In this document: positions 32,177 to 40,879 of the stretch, piece by piece
Numbering within the stretch: position 1 is the first letter of the stretch
Layout of the letters: each line of letters opens with the position of its first letter
Assembly: GCF_002217755.1 (NCBI RefSeq)
Contig: NZ_BCFL01000021.1
Span: 310,001 to 374,000 of the forward strand
Origin: Streptomyces hyaluromycini
GTDB taxonomy: Bacteria; Actinomycetota; Actinomycetes; Streptomycetales; Streptomycetaceae
Length of the DNA: 64,000 nt
Reading direction: 5' to 3'
Made by a program: the position numbers and the translations under genes
Notes under the pieces: generated by a model
Told to the model about the DNA's origin: nothing
What the model saw: only the letters and a program-made list of their open reading frames with translations
The model's database searches: none

Positions 32177-32590
32177 TCAGCTCTCCGCCAGGATGTGGGA
32201 GAGCTCCTGATCGAGATCGAAGTGCCGGTGCTCCGTGCCGGGCGGCACGGCGGCGTCTGTTCGCTTCAGGAAGGATTCCAGGGCTCGCGCCGGGGCTTCG
32301 AGCAGAGCTTCCCCTTCCGGGGAGCTCAGGGCGATGCACACGACGCCCTGACCGTGACTGCGGGACGGCCAGACGCGGACGTCGCCGGTGCCGGTGGGGC
32401 GGTGCAGCCCCTCGGCGAGGAGGTCGCGGGCGAACACCCACTCGACGGTCTCCTCGGCTCCGGTGTGGAAGGTGGCGTGCACGGCGTAGGGGTCGGCCGT
32501 GTCGTACCGCAGGCCTGCGGGGACAGGCAGGGAGGACTCGCTCGACACAACGAGGCGCAGGTGCAGCTCGCAGCTGACCGTGGTGTTCAT
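32177..32590 (-). CDS. ssgB: Sporulation-specific cell division regulator SsgB
   Basis: 137 residues, the length typical of SsgB. SsgA-like (SALP) family: MNTTVSCELHLRLVVSSESS, LPVPAGLRYDTADPYAVHATF, EWVFARDLLAEGL, VRVWPSRSHGQGVVCIALSSPEGEA. In Streptomyces SsgB is recruited by SsgA to future septum sites and in turn recruits FtsZ for sporulation division. The start was set at the family-typical MNTT rather than upstream in-frame codons. A 17-bp palindrome lies 150 bp upstream, in the space shared with the divergent membrane-protein gene. Developmental transcription is known for the family; the promoter here was not identified with certainty. Confidence 0.95.
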   Translation of the reverse strand: MNTTVSCELHLRLVVSSESSLPVPAGLRYDTADPYAVHATFHTGAEETVEWVFARDLLAEGLHRPTGTGDVRVWPSRSHGQGVVCIALSSPEGEALLEAPARALESFLKRTDAAVPPGTEHRHFDLDQELSHILAES

Positions 32591-32742
32591 AAGCGCCAGG
32601 GCCTTTCGCTCAGTGTGCGCTCGGGGATTCGCACGTCGGCGAAATCGACATGCCACCTACGGTGCCGTTGTAAACCCCTCTGCGTGTTTTGCGTGCCTTT
32701 ACGTAACTCTTCCGGCCGAGAACCTGGACGCGATCTACGACC

Positions 32743-32759
32743 ATTCCGGTGACCGGAAT
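32743..32759. promoter_or_regulatory. 17-bp perfect palindrome, divergent operator
   Basis: ATTCCGGT-G-ACCGGAAT is exact on both arms. It covers the expected -35 of the rightward gene (TAGGGT -10 at 32768-32773, ATG 32782) and lies upstream of ssgB. Binding factor unknown. Confidence 0.65.
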
Positions 32760-32781
32760 CGCTCAGGTAGGGTTTGGTCGT

Positions 32782-33246
32782 ATGAATACGGGGAGTAACG
32801 AACCGAGCGAGGTCGCCGTGACCTCGGACGGGAGCGAGGTGGACGGGACGACGACGGACCGGGCGGGCGCCGAGCGGGGGCTCGGATCGCGGGCGCCCGA
32901 GTTCATCAAGGCACGCCGGGCACTGCACCTGAGCTGGCAGGTCGGAGTCTTCGCGGTCGGTCTGGCGGTGGTCGCCGTGGGCATCGTCCTGCTGCCGTTG
33001 CCGGGGCCGGGCTGGGTGATCATCTTTGGTGGCATGGCGATCTGGGCGACCGAGTTCGTCTGGGCCCAGCTGGTGCTGCGCTGGACGAAGCGCAAGGTCA
33101 CCGAGGCGGCCCAGAAGGCCCTCGATCCCAAGGTGCGCCGCCGCAACATCACGCTCACGACGATCGGCCTGGTGGTCGTGGCCGCCGGGGTGGGGATCTA
33201 CCTCTCCAGGTTCGGCATAGTCATGCCCTGGAAGATCGAGGAGTGA
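32782..33246 (+). CDS. PGPGW-motif transmembrane protein (TIGR02611-like)
   Basis: 154 residues: acidic disordered N-terminus (~45), then paired hydrophobic helices around the family signature LLPLPGPGWVIIFGGMAIWATEF, a basic loop (KALDPKVRRRN) and a last TM (TTIGLVVVAAGVGIYLS). Member of the PGPGW transmembrane family, function unknown. The -10 TAGGGT is eight bases from the ATG with no Shine-Dalgarno, suggesting a leaderless mRNA under control of the palindrome. Confidence 0.88.
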   Translation: MNTGSNEPSEVAVTSDGSEVDGTTTDRAGAERGLGSRAPEFIKARRALHLSWQVGVFAVGLAVVAVGIVLLPLPGPGWVIIFGGMAIWATEFVWAQLVLRWTKRKVTEAAQKALDPKVRRRNITLTTIGLVVVAAGVGIYLSRFGIVMPWKIEE

Positions 33247-33321
33247 TCCGGCCACGGCCACGGGCTCCCGGCGACTGGTCGGGGGCACCCCCTGACATGG
33301 GGTAATGTTCTCCGTGCGCCC

Positions 33322-33393
33322 GGGCGATTAGCTCAGTGGGAGAGCGCTTCGTTCACACCGAAGAGGTCACTGGTTCGAACCCAGTATCGCCCA
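33322..33393 (+). tRNA. tRNA-Val (CAC), copy 1
   Basis: 72 nt: acceptor GGGCGAT/ATCGCCC, anticodon stem CTTCG/CGAAG, loop TTCACAC (CAC), T-loop TTCGAAC, discriminator A. Identical to the gene at 41366. Followed by a strong terminator. Confidence 0.97.
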
Positions 33394-33400
33394 CCCGGAA

Positions 33401-33442
33401 CCACGGCCCACCTGCCAGAGAGCAGGTGGGCCGTGGTCGTTT
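33401..33442 (+). terminator. Terminator of tRNA-Val copy 1
   Basis: CCACGGCCCACCTGC (33401-33415) pairs with GCAGGTGGGCCGTGG (33422-33436), followed by TCGTTTTC. Confidence 0.92.
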
Positions 33443-34085
33443 TCAAGGGCCACGGTTGCCTCGGGGCTCGGAGGCAGGGCTGGGGCGGCTGTGGCCCCTC
33501 GCGCGGCGTGACCGGGGCCGGGGGCGGCGAAGGCGGTGCAGGGTCGGCCTGCGGGTGTGAGCGCCCTTGTGGGGGCTGGTGAGCGCCGTACGGCGGCTGT
33601 CGTTCAGGTGCGATGGCGATGGCGATGCGGTCGCGGTGGCGGCGACCACGGGCAGTGGGCGACCTCCGTGGCCGGACCTGCCGGGTGGGGCGTACCCGGC
33701 AGCAGTCGTCGGAGGTGTGCGCCCCGGGTGCCGAGTGCCGAGTGCCGAGTGCCGAGTGCCGAGTGCCGAGTGCCGAGTGCCGAGTGCCGAGTGCCGAGTG
33801 CCGAGTGTCGCGGGTGCCGGGTGCCAGGTGCCAGGTGCCAGGTGCCGGCGAGCGTGTCCCGGTGTGTCCCGACCCCCGTCGATCCCGCTCCCGCCGCCCG
33901 GCCCGGCCCCGTCCGGCCCGCTCGCCGAAGCCGAGCCGTAACCCCCGTCTCCCGCAAGCCACTTCGCGTTCGGCCCGTCGACCGTGCGTCCGTCACCTGC
34001 GAGGTCGCCCGCCTCGCAACCCCCGTGCCCGCGCCCCACCTCCCGGCCTCGCTGCCCCGCCCACAAGAAATTCCTGCGCGAATCA
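33443..34085. other. Gene-free stretch between tRNA-Val and the sugar transporter
   Basis: About 640 bp. No frame has a plausible start plus homology. It contains the heptamer minisatellite (33728-33848); the rest is unstructured GC-rich DNA with no recognised feature. Confidence 0.7.
33728..33848. repeat. Heptanucleotide minisatellite
   Basis: Eleven exact GTGCCGA copies (33728-33804), a short break, then GTGCCGG, three GTGCCAG and GTGCCGG (33814-33848). The period of seven cycles all reading frames, so it is not a coding repeat. Confidence 0.95.
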
Positions 34086-34145
34086 TTGACGCCTCACCGG
34101 CCCCTCCGTACCTTGTGCCAGCAAGCGCTTACTTGAAACGATTCA
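34086..34145 (+). promoter_or_regulatory. Promoter and LacI-type operators of the sugar operon
   Basis: TTGACG (34086-34091), 17-bp spacer and TACCTT (34109-34114) form the promoter. Around the predicted start lie AAGCGCTT (34123-34130, perfect palindrome) and TGAAACGATTCA (34134-34145, near-palindrome). Both have the central CG typical of LacI/GalR operators, in the position for repression. No regulator gene is adjacent. Confidence 0.65.
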
Positions 34146-34182
34146 TGCAGGCGTCGGCGACGCTGCGGGGAGGGGCCCGACT

Positions 34183-35469
34183 GTGGGAACCAGCAGGAAT
34201 GTGGAGAGGCGGACCATCCTGAAGGCGGCCGGAGCCTCGGCTGCCGCGCTCGGGGTCGCGGCGACGGCGGGGTGTGGAGGCGGAAGCGGTGCCGGGGATG
34301 GAACGGTGACGATCCGTTACTCGTGGTGGGGTGCCGAGGAGCGCGCGCAGAAGATCAACAAGACCATCGCTCTCTTCGAGAAGAAGTACCCGAAGATCAA
34401 GGTCAAGACCGACTTTCAGACGTATGCGTCGTTCTGGGAGAAGTTCCAGACGCAGGCCGCCGGCGGAAATCCCCCGGACGTTTTCCAGAATGCCGTCACC
34501 TTTCTCCGGAAGTACGACAAGCGAGGAATTCTCCTCGACCTCAAGTCACAGGTTCAGGCAGGAAATCTGAGCCTGGATCACTTCCGGGCCGGAGTGACGA
34601 AGGTCGGCGAGGTCGACGGAAAGCAGCTCGGAATCCCCGTCGGCTCCAACACCATGGCGCTGGTCATAGACAAGAAGGTCTTCGAGAAAGCCGGTGTCGA
34701 GCCGCACACCGGCTGGACCTGGGACGACTACTTCAAGGCCCTGAAGACCATCCACGACAGGACCAAGGTCGCGGGGGACACCGGCTACTTCGGCATCATG
34801 TACCTCTACGACCTCTACCTCCGCCAGAACGGCAAGGCGTTCTACACCAAGGACGGGCTCGGCTTCGACAAGGCCGACCTGACGGAGTGGTGGGCCGACG
34901 GCTACGGCCGGGTCAAGGCCGGTATCGTCACGGACCCGAAGGTCGTGGCCCAGGACTTCCCCAAGTCCTCCCTCTCCGCCGGGCACGGCGCCTCGGAGTT
35001 CACCTGGGACAACTTCACCGTCCGCTACTCCTCCGAGGGCGACAGCACCTACGGCCTCGCCCCGATCCCGACCATGGACGGCAAGCACACCGGGCAGTAC
35101 CTCGCCTCCCTGATGCTGAGCGCCTCCGCCCGCACCGCCCATCCCAAGGAGGTCGCGCAGTTCATCGACTTCATGGTCCACGACCCCGAGGTCGGCACGA
35201 TCATGGGCTACGACCGGGGCATTCTCGCGAGCACCGAGCAGTACGCGGCGTTCAAGCCCACGGACGCGGTGAACAAGGAGATCGCGCAGTACGAGGCCGA
35301 CACCGCCAAGGCCGGCGTCCTCGGCACGATCACCCCGCACCCCTCCGGTGCCGACACCATCGAGGCCGCCTTCCTCCGCATCAGCGGCGACCTCGGCCAG
35401 GGCAAGACCAAGGTCGCGGACGCGGTGAAGCAGTTCTTCACCGAGTCCGAGGCCGCCTTCCAGGCCTGA
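34183..35469 (+). CDS. Sugar ABC transporter solute-binding lipoprotein
   Basis: 428-residue extracellular binding protein, family 1, CUT1 class. Twin-arginine-like VERRTILKAAG and lipobox TAGC at the N-terminus. Binding-protein features are IRYSWWGAEERAQKINKTIALFEKKYP, GGNPPDVFQNAV, and a Trp-rich pocket region (GWTWDDYFKAL, LTEWWADGY). Resembles the YesO/YtcQ type that serves pectin-derived oligosaccharides, consistent with its neighbours. GTG 34183 has GGGGAGGGG upstream. It overlaps the next gene by one base (TGATG). Confidence 0.9.
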   Translation: MGTSRNVERRTILKAAGASAAALGVAATAGCGGGSGAGDGTVTIRYSWWGAEERAQKINKTIALFEKKYPKIKVKTDFQTYASFWEKFQTQAAGGNPPDVFQNAVTFLRKYDKRGILLDLKSQVQAGNLSLDHFRAGVTKVGEVDGKQLGIPVGSNTMALVIDKKVFEKAGVEPHTGWTWDDYFKALKTIHDRTKVAGDTGYFGIMYLYDLYLRQNGKAFYTKDGLGFDKADLTEWWADGYGRVKAGIVTDPKVVAQDFPKSSLSAGHGASEFTWDNFTVRYSSEGDSTYGLAPIPTMDGKHTGQYLASLMLSASARTAHPKEVAQFIDFMVHDPEVGTIMGYDRGILASTEQYAAFKPTDAVNKEIAQYEADTAKAGVLGTITPHPSGADTIEAAFLRISGDLGQGKTKVADAVKQFFTESEAAFQA

Positions 35470-36443
35470 TGGGACCGGCCGTGACGCTTGTCGAGGACTC
35501 CCTGCCCACCGCGCGCAAGACCCGCTCGGCCGCCCCCGCCACCAGGGGGCGGCGGCCCGGCCGCCGGCGTGAGAACCTCGCCGGCTACCTCTTCATGTCC
35601 CCCTGGATCGCGGGCTTCCTGCTGCTGACCGCGGGTCCGATGATCGCCTCGCTCTACTTCGCGTTCACCGACTACAACCTCTTCAACACCCCGAAGTGGG
35701 TCGGGTTCGACAACTTCACCACGATGTTCGACGACCCGCGCTGGCAGAGGTCGGTGGAGGTGACCGCGAAGTACGTGGTCATCGGCACCCCGCTGAAGCT
35801 GCTGCTCGCGCTCGGGGTGGCGATGCTCCTGGCCCAGAGCCGGCGCGGCCAGGCCTTCTACCGGGCCGCCTTCTACGCCCCCTCGCTCATCGGCGCGAGC
35901 GTCTCCGTCGGCTTCGTCTGGCGGTCCCTGTTCTCCGACGACGCGATCGTGGACCGTACCCAGTCCTTCTTCGGCTGGCACGTCGGCGGCTGGGTCGGCA
36001 ACGCCGACTGGGTGCTGTACTGCCTGGTCGCACTGACCGTGTGGCAGTTCGGCGCGCCCATGGTCATCTTCCTGGCCGGCCTGAAGCAGGTACCGAGAGA
36101 GCTGTACGAGGCGGCCGAGATGGACGGCGCCGGGCCGCTGCGGAGGTTCTGGAACATCACCCTGCCGATGATCTCCCCGGTGCTCTTCTTCAACGTGCTC
36201 CTGGAGACCATCCACTCCTTCCAGATCTTCGGCTCGGCCTACGTCGTCTCCAACGGCACCTGCGGACCGGCCGACGCCACGCTCGTCTACACCTGCTACC
36301 TGTACCAGCAGGGTTTCCAGAACGCCCGGATGGGCTTCGCCGCCGCGATGGCCTGGATGCTGCTGCTGGCCGTGGCCCTGGTGACGGCCGTCCTCTTCTG
36401 GTCCCAGAAGAAGTGGGTGTACTACGAGGAGGACGCCCGATGA
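35469..36443 (+). CDS. Sugar ABC permease 1
   Basis: 324-residue inner-membrane permease of the MalF/UgpA type. Six TM segments begin with AGYLFMSPWIAGFLLL; the EAA loop is present as ELYEAAEMDGAGPLRRFWNITLPMISP. ATG 35469 overlaps the binding-protein stop; GTG 35481 is an alternative. Forms a heterodimer with permease 2. No ATPase gene is in the cluster, so a shared MsiK-type ATPase, known to serve many Streptomyces CUT1 importers, is expected. Confidence 0.92.
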   Translation: MGPAVTLVEDSLPTARKTRSAAPATRGRRPGRRRENLAGYLFMSPWIAGFLLLTAGPMIASLYFAFTDYNLFNTPKWVGFDNFTTMFDDPRWQRSVEVTAKYVVIGTPLKLLLALGVAMLLAQSRRGQAFYRAAFYAPSLIGASVSVGFVWRSLFSDDAIVDRTQSFFGWHVGGWVGNADWVLYCLVALTVWQFGAPMVIFLAGLKQVPRELYEAAEMDGAGPLRRFWNITLPMISPVLFFNVLLETIHSFQIFGSAYVVSNGTCGPADATLVYTCYLYQQGFQNARMGFAAAMAWMLLLAVALVTAVLFWSQKKWVYYEEDAR

Positions 36444-37312
36444 GCGCGACCACCACCAAGCCGCCCCTGCTGAGCCGCCGCCGGACCGGGTCCCTCGGCT
36501 GGCACCTCGGCGCCCTGGCGATCCTCGCGGTCATCCTCTACCCGGTGGTCTGGGTGATCGGGGCGTCATTCAAGCCGAGCAAGGACATCATCAACAGCCT
36601 CCGGCTGTTCCCGTCCCACCCGATCCTGTCCAACTTCAAGGGCCTGGCCGACGGCATAGCGGACATCAGTATCTGGACGTTCTTCCAGAACTCCCTCTTC
36701 TACGCCGTCGGCGCCGTCGTCGGCGTGCTGGTCTCCTGCTCCCTGACCGCCTACGCCTTCGCCCGCATCCGCTTCGCCGGCCGCAACCTGCTCTTCTCCC
36801 TGATGATCGGCACGCTGCTGCTGCCCTACCACGTGCTGCTGATCCCGCAGTACGTGATGTTCCAGAAGCTGGGCTGGATCAACACCTACGCCCCGCTGCT
36901 GATCGGCAAGTACCTCGCCACCGAGGCGTTCTTCGTCTTCCTGATGGTGCAGTTCATGCGGAACCTGCCCAGGGAGCTCGACGAGGCGGCCCGGCTCGAC
37001 GGCTGCGGGCACTTCCGCATCTACTGGTCGATCGTGCTGCCGCTGTGCCGGCCCGCCCTCATCACCAGCGCGATCTTCACCTTCATCAACGCCTGGAACG
37101 ACTTCATGGGCCCGCTGATCTATCTCAACGAGCCCGGCAAGTACACGGTCTCGCTGGGCCTGATGATGTTCCGCGACTCCGACGGAGTGGCGGCCAACTA
37201 CGGCGGGATGATCGCCATGTCCCTTGTCGCGCTGCTGCCCGTGCTGCTGTTCTTCCTCGCCTTCCAGCGCTATCTGATCGACGGAATGGCGACCTCCGGA
37301 CTGAAGGGCTGA
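36440..37312 (+). CDS. Sugar ABC permease 2
   Basis: 290-residue MalG/UgpE-type permease. TM1 is LGALAILAVILYPVVWVIGA; the EAA loop is ELDEAARLDGCGHFRIYWSIVLPL. The start overlaps the permease 1 stop (ATGA). Last transporter gene; the YesL-like gene starts 7 bp later. Confidence 0.92.
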   Translation: MSATTTKPPLLSRRRTGSLGWHLGALAILAVILYPVVWVIGASFKPSKDIINSLRLFPSHPILSNFKGLADGIADISIWTFFQNSLFYAVGAVVGVLVSCSLTAYAFARIRFAGRNLLFSLMIGTLLLPYHVLLIPQYVMFQKLGWINTYAPLLIGKYLATEAFFVFLMVQFMRNLPRELDEAARLDGCGHFRIYWSIVLPLCRPALITSAIFTFINAWNDFMGPLIYLNEPGKYTVSLGLMMFRDSDGVAANYGGMIAMSLVALLPVLLFFLAFQRYLIDGMATSGLKG

Positions 37313-37319
37313 TGACGTC

Positions 37320-37907
37320 GTGGCCGACGTACGCGCAAGGCCGTCCGTCTTCGCGGAGAGGTTCGCCGTCTTCGCCGAATGTCTGCTCACCGGGGTCTGG
37401 ATCGCCGTCGCGTCCCTGGGGGTCGTCACCTACCCGGCCGCCTTCGCTGCCGGCGCCCGCCATCTGCGTCGCCGTACCGGTCAGGTGGGCGGCGGCCTGC
37501 GGGAGTTCGTGAGCGACTTCCGGGCTGCGCTGCCCCGCGGCCTGCTCGTCGGGCTCGCCGGATGGGGTGCGGTCGCGGCCGCCTGGGTGGACGTCCAGGC
37601 CGTGCGGGCCGGGCTGCCCGGCGGGCCGCTCGTCGGGGCCGTGGGCCTGTTCGCGGTGATCGGCCTCGCGGTCGCGGGGCTCCGCGCGGCTGCCGTCTGG
37701 GCGCCCGGCGACCGCTGGCGCACCCTGCTCGCGGCGGCCGGCCGCCGTACCGTCCTCGACCCCGGCGGATCCTTCCTGCTCGTCGGGGGAGCGGTCCTCG
37801 TGGTCTGTTCCGCCCTGCTCATCGCGCCGCTGGCGGTGCCCGTGCTGGGTGCCCTCGCGGCGGCGGCCGTCGCCGTGGAGGAGCGTCACCGGCGCCGCCA
37901 CGGCTGA
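37320..37907 (+). CDS. YesL-like membrane protein (DUF624-like)
   Basis: 195 residues with about five TM helices. The first (FAECLLTGVWIAVASLGVVTYPAAFAAGAR) matches the start of YesL-type proteins that accompany pectin/rhamnogalacturonan uptake clusters such as Bacillus yesLMNOPQ. Role unknown, probably an accessory to transport. GTG 37320 follows the permease 2 stop by seven bases. Confidence 0.75.
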   Translation: MADVRARPSVFAERFAVFAECLLTGVWIAVASLGVVTYPAAFAAGARHLRRRTGQVGGGLREFVSDFRAALPRGLLVGLAGWGAVAAAWVDVQAVRAGLPGGPLVGAVGLFAVIGLAVAGLRAAAVWAPGDRWRTLLAAAGRRTVLDPGGSFLLVGGAVLVVCSALLIAPLAVPVLGALAAAAVAVEERHRRRHG

Positions 37908-38020
37908 CCGGCCTCGCACCAGGGTGGGCGCCCCGGCGCCGCGCCCCCCTCTGTCATGCCCCTGACCATCGAAACCCCCTACGACCGCCCCTGCACCCGC
38001 ACGGAAAGGAAAGGCGGACC

Positions 38021-40756
38021 ATGTCTCCCATCCCCCGCAGGTCCCTCCTCAAGGCGGCCGCCGTCGCCGGCGCCGCCGCCCAGTTCAGCTGGGCCCTGGG
38101 CGCGAAGGACGCGCAGGCCGCGCCCGGTGCCGAGGCCGCCGACGCGGACCCGGTGACCCTGGACTGGCTGGAGGACGGCGGCCTCGGCGCCGCGCCCGGC
38201 TCGACCGTGGGCGTGCCCTGGCCGATGGGCGCGTTCCAGGAGGACCAGACCTTCGCGTTCACCGACGAGGACGGCAAGGACGTGCCCGTCCAGTCCTGGC
38301 CGATCGCCTACTGGCCGGACGGTTCCCTCAAGTGGACAGCCCACGCGGTGAGTTCGGGCAACGGCAAGCTCACCCTCGCGGCAGGCGATCCGGCCGCCGC
38401 TGCCCAGAAGGTCACCGTCGACAAGAGCGGCGGCACGATCGACGTGTCGACCGGCGTGCTCGCAGTGAAGATCGGCAAGAACGGCTCGACCATCGTCAAG
38501 TCCGTCACCCGGGGTTCGACGGAGATCGCCAGGAACGGGCGGCTCGTCCTCATCCGCCAGCCCGAGATCGAGGACGAGGACCAGGGCCAGGTCAGGACCG
38601 AGCGCTTCGACGGCGCGATCGACTCCGTCGCCGTCGAGCAGGAGGGCCCGGTCCGCGCGGTCGTCCGCATCGACGGCAAGCACCGCAGGGGAAGCCGGAG
38701 CTGGCTGCCGTTCTCGATCCGTCTCTACTTCTACGCGGGCGCCGACTCCTTCCGGATGGTCCACACGATCACCTACGACGGCACCCAGGAGCCGGGCAAG
38801 GCGAGCGGCGACTTCATCCGCGGGCTCGGCGTGCGCTTCAGCGTGCCGATGCGCGACGAGGCGTACGACCGGCACGTGCGGATCGGCGGTGAGGGAACCG
38901 GCCTGCTGCGGGAGGCCGTCCAGGGCGTCACGGGCCTGCGCCGCGACCCGGGCGCGGCCGTCCAGGCGGCCCAGTACGCCGGGCAGAAGCTGCCCGACCC
39001 CGCCACCTGGGACCAGCGCGTCACCACCCGCCTCCAGTACATCCCGCACTGGGGCGACTACACCCTCGCCCAGCTCTCCGCCGACGGCTTCACCCTGCGC
39101 AAGCGCACGAAGAAGGGGTACGGCTGGATCGCGGCCGGCGGCGGCAAGCGGGCCTCCGGCTTCGGTTACGTCGGCGGGGCGAGCGGCGGACTCTCCTTCG
39201 GCCTGCGGGACTTCTGGGAGAAGTTCCCGGCGCAGCTCGACATCCGCGACGCCCACACCGACACGGCCGAGGTCACCCTCTGGCTCTGGTCGCCCGAGGC
39301 CCAGCCGATGGACCTGCGCTTCTACCACGACGGCATGGGCCAGGACACCTACGCCGAACAGCTCGAAGGCCTCAACATCACCTACGAGGACTACGAGCCG
39401 GAGTTCGGCACCCCCTACGGCATCGCCCGCACCTCCGAACTCCTCTTCTGGGCCAACGAGTCGACCCCCTCGGCGGACGCCCTGGCCCGGCAGGTCGAGG
39501 CCGTGCGCACGTTGCCGCAGCTCACCGCCCCGCCCCGGCAGCTCATCAAGGCCAAGGTCTTCGGCCCCGGCCTCTACTCCGAGCCCGACCGCTCCACCGC
39601 CGCCAAGGCGAAGATCGAGGACCACCTCGACTTCCTCTTCACCTACTACAAGGACCAGGTGGAGCAACGCCGTTGGTACGGCTTCTGGGACTACGGCGAC
39701 TTCATGCACACCTACGACACCGTGCGCCACCAGTGGCGGTACGACGTCGGCGGCTACGCCTGGGACAACTCCGAGCTCTCGCCCGACCTCTGGCTCTGGT
39801 ACGCGTACCTCAGGAGCGGCCGTTCGGACATCTTCCGGTTCGCCGAGGCGCTCACCCGGCACACCGGCGAGGTCGACGTCTACCACATCGGCCAGTGGGC
39901 CGGCCTCGGCACCCGGCACGGCATCCAGCACTACGCGGACAGCGCCAAGCAGCAGCGCATCTCCAACACCACCTACCGGCGCTTCTACTACTTCCTCACC
40001 GCCGACGAGCGCATCGGCGACCTCATGGCCGCCAACGTCGACTCCGACGAGACCTTCCTCGTCCTCGACCCGCAGCGCAAGGTTCGCACCGACCCCTACA
40101 CGCCCGACCGGCACGCCCTCTCCATCGGCTTCGGCACCGACTGGAGCGGCCTGGTGTCGGCCTGGCTGACCGAGTGGGAACGCAAGGGCCCCAAGTGGGA
40201 GAAGGCCAAGGCCCGCGTCCTGTCGACCATGGAGGGCATCGCCGCCCAGCCCAACGGCTTCGTCCAGGGCAGCGGCCTCTACGACCTCGACACCGGCAGA
40301 TTCGCCACCGCCGCCACCCCGGTGGTCTCCGTCTCGCATCTCTCGGCGGTCTTCGGCCTCAACGAACTCTGCGCCGAACTCATCTACTTGACCGACATGC
40401 CGGCGTTCAACGAGGTGTACTTCGACTACTGCCGCTACTTCAACGCCACCAAGGCGGAACAGGCGGCACGCTACGGCTCCAACTTCGGCACCCTGCTGCT
40501 CTTCCAGGGCCACTCGCGCCTCGACGCGTACGCCGCCGTACAGACCGGCGACGCGACGCTCGCCAAGCGCGCGTGGACGAAGTTCTACAGTTCCGACGGC
40601 TACACCGAGTCCTCGCCGTGGAAGACCGAGCCGCTCTCCGGCCCCGTCACGCTCGTCGCGGGCGCCGAGGCCGGCTGGGTGTCCTCCAACGACACCGCGC
40701 TGTACGGGCTGGCCGCCATCGAGAACCTGGCCCTGCTCGGCGACACCATGCCCTGA
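38021..40756 (+). CDS. Tat-exported exo-rhamnogalacturonan-lyase-like protein (YetA/PcRGLX family)
   Basis: 911-residue secreted protein. Tat signal IPRRSLLKAAAVAGAAA with cleavage near AQA. The N-terminal ~250 residues are beta-rich (VPWPMGAFQE, VQSWPIAYWPDGSLKWTAHAV), the RIFT-barrel-like start of PcRGLX/YetA proteins. The middle is beta-sandwich and the C-terminal ~400 residues are helical (alpha/alpha toroid: YGFWDYGDFMHTYD, GYAWDNSELSPDLWLWYAY, VYHIGQWAGLGTRHG). The fungal PcRGLX cleaves rhamnogalacturonan I from the end by beta-elimination (PL26). Activity here is inferred from family and from the YesL/ABC context. GGAAAGGAAAGG precedes the ATG. Confidence 0.82.
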   Translation: MSPIPRRSLLKAAAVAGAAAQFSWALGAKDAQAAPGAEAADADPVTLDWLEDGGLGAAPGSTVGVPWPMGAFQEDQTFAFTDEDGKDVPVQSWPIAYWPDGSLKWTAHAVSSGNGKLTLAAGDPAAAAQKVTVDKSGGTIDVSTGVLAVKIGKNGSTIVKSVTRGSTEIARNGRLVLIRQPEIEDEDQGQVRTERFDGAIDSVAVEQEGPVRAVVRIDGKHRRGSRSWLPFSIRLYFYAGADSFRMVHTITYDGTQEPGKASGDFIRGLGVRFSVPMRDEAYDRHVRIGGEGTGLLREAVQGVTGLRRDPGAAVQAAQYAGQKLPDPATWDQRVTTRLQYIPHWGDYTLAQLSADGFTLRKRTKKGYGWIAAGGGKRASGFGYVGGASGGLSFGLRDFWEKFPAQLDIRDAHTDTAEVTLWLWSPEAQPMDLRFYHDGMGQDTYAEQLEGLNITYEDYEPEFGTPYGIARTSELLFWANESTPSADALARQVEAVRTLPQLTAPPRQLIKAKVFGPGLYSEPDRSTAAKAKIEDHLDFLFTYYKDQVEQRRWYGFWDYGDFMHTYDTVRHQWRYDVGGYAWDNSELSPDLWLWYAYLRSGRSDIFRFAEALTRHTGEVDVYHIGQWAGLGTRHGIQHYADSAKQQRISNTTYRRFYYFLTADERIGDLMAANVDSDETFLVLDPQRKVRTDPYTPDRHALSIGFGTDWSGLVSAWLTEWERKGPKWEKAKARVLSTMEGIAAQPNGFVQGSGLYDLDTGRFATAATPVVSVSHLSAVFGLNELCAELIYLTDMPAFNEVYFDYCRYFNATKAEQAARYGSNFGTLLLFQGHSRLDAYAAVQTGDATLAKRAWTKFYSSDGYTESSPWKTEPLSGPVTLVAGAEAGWVSSNDTALYGLAAIENLALLGDTMP

Positions 40757-40879
40757 CAGAGAGGTGGGGGAGCGCCGTCGCACGGGCGGCGGCGCTCGTA
40801 CCGCCGAGTGTGGTCCAGGTCACTTCGTACCGGCATGAGTACGCGTACTCAGATCCGCGGTCTGCGACAGACTGCGGCC

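Noticed and set aside
33728..33848. CRISPR-like array
   Set aside because: Contiguous 7-bp units with no spacers and no cas genes nearby.
33443..34089. Repeated RVPSAEC or ALGTRHS peptides around the heptamer array
   Set aside because: A 7-bp period makes all frames cycle; it is noncoding minisatellite DNA.
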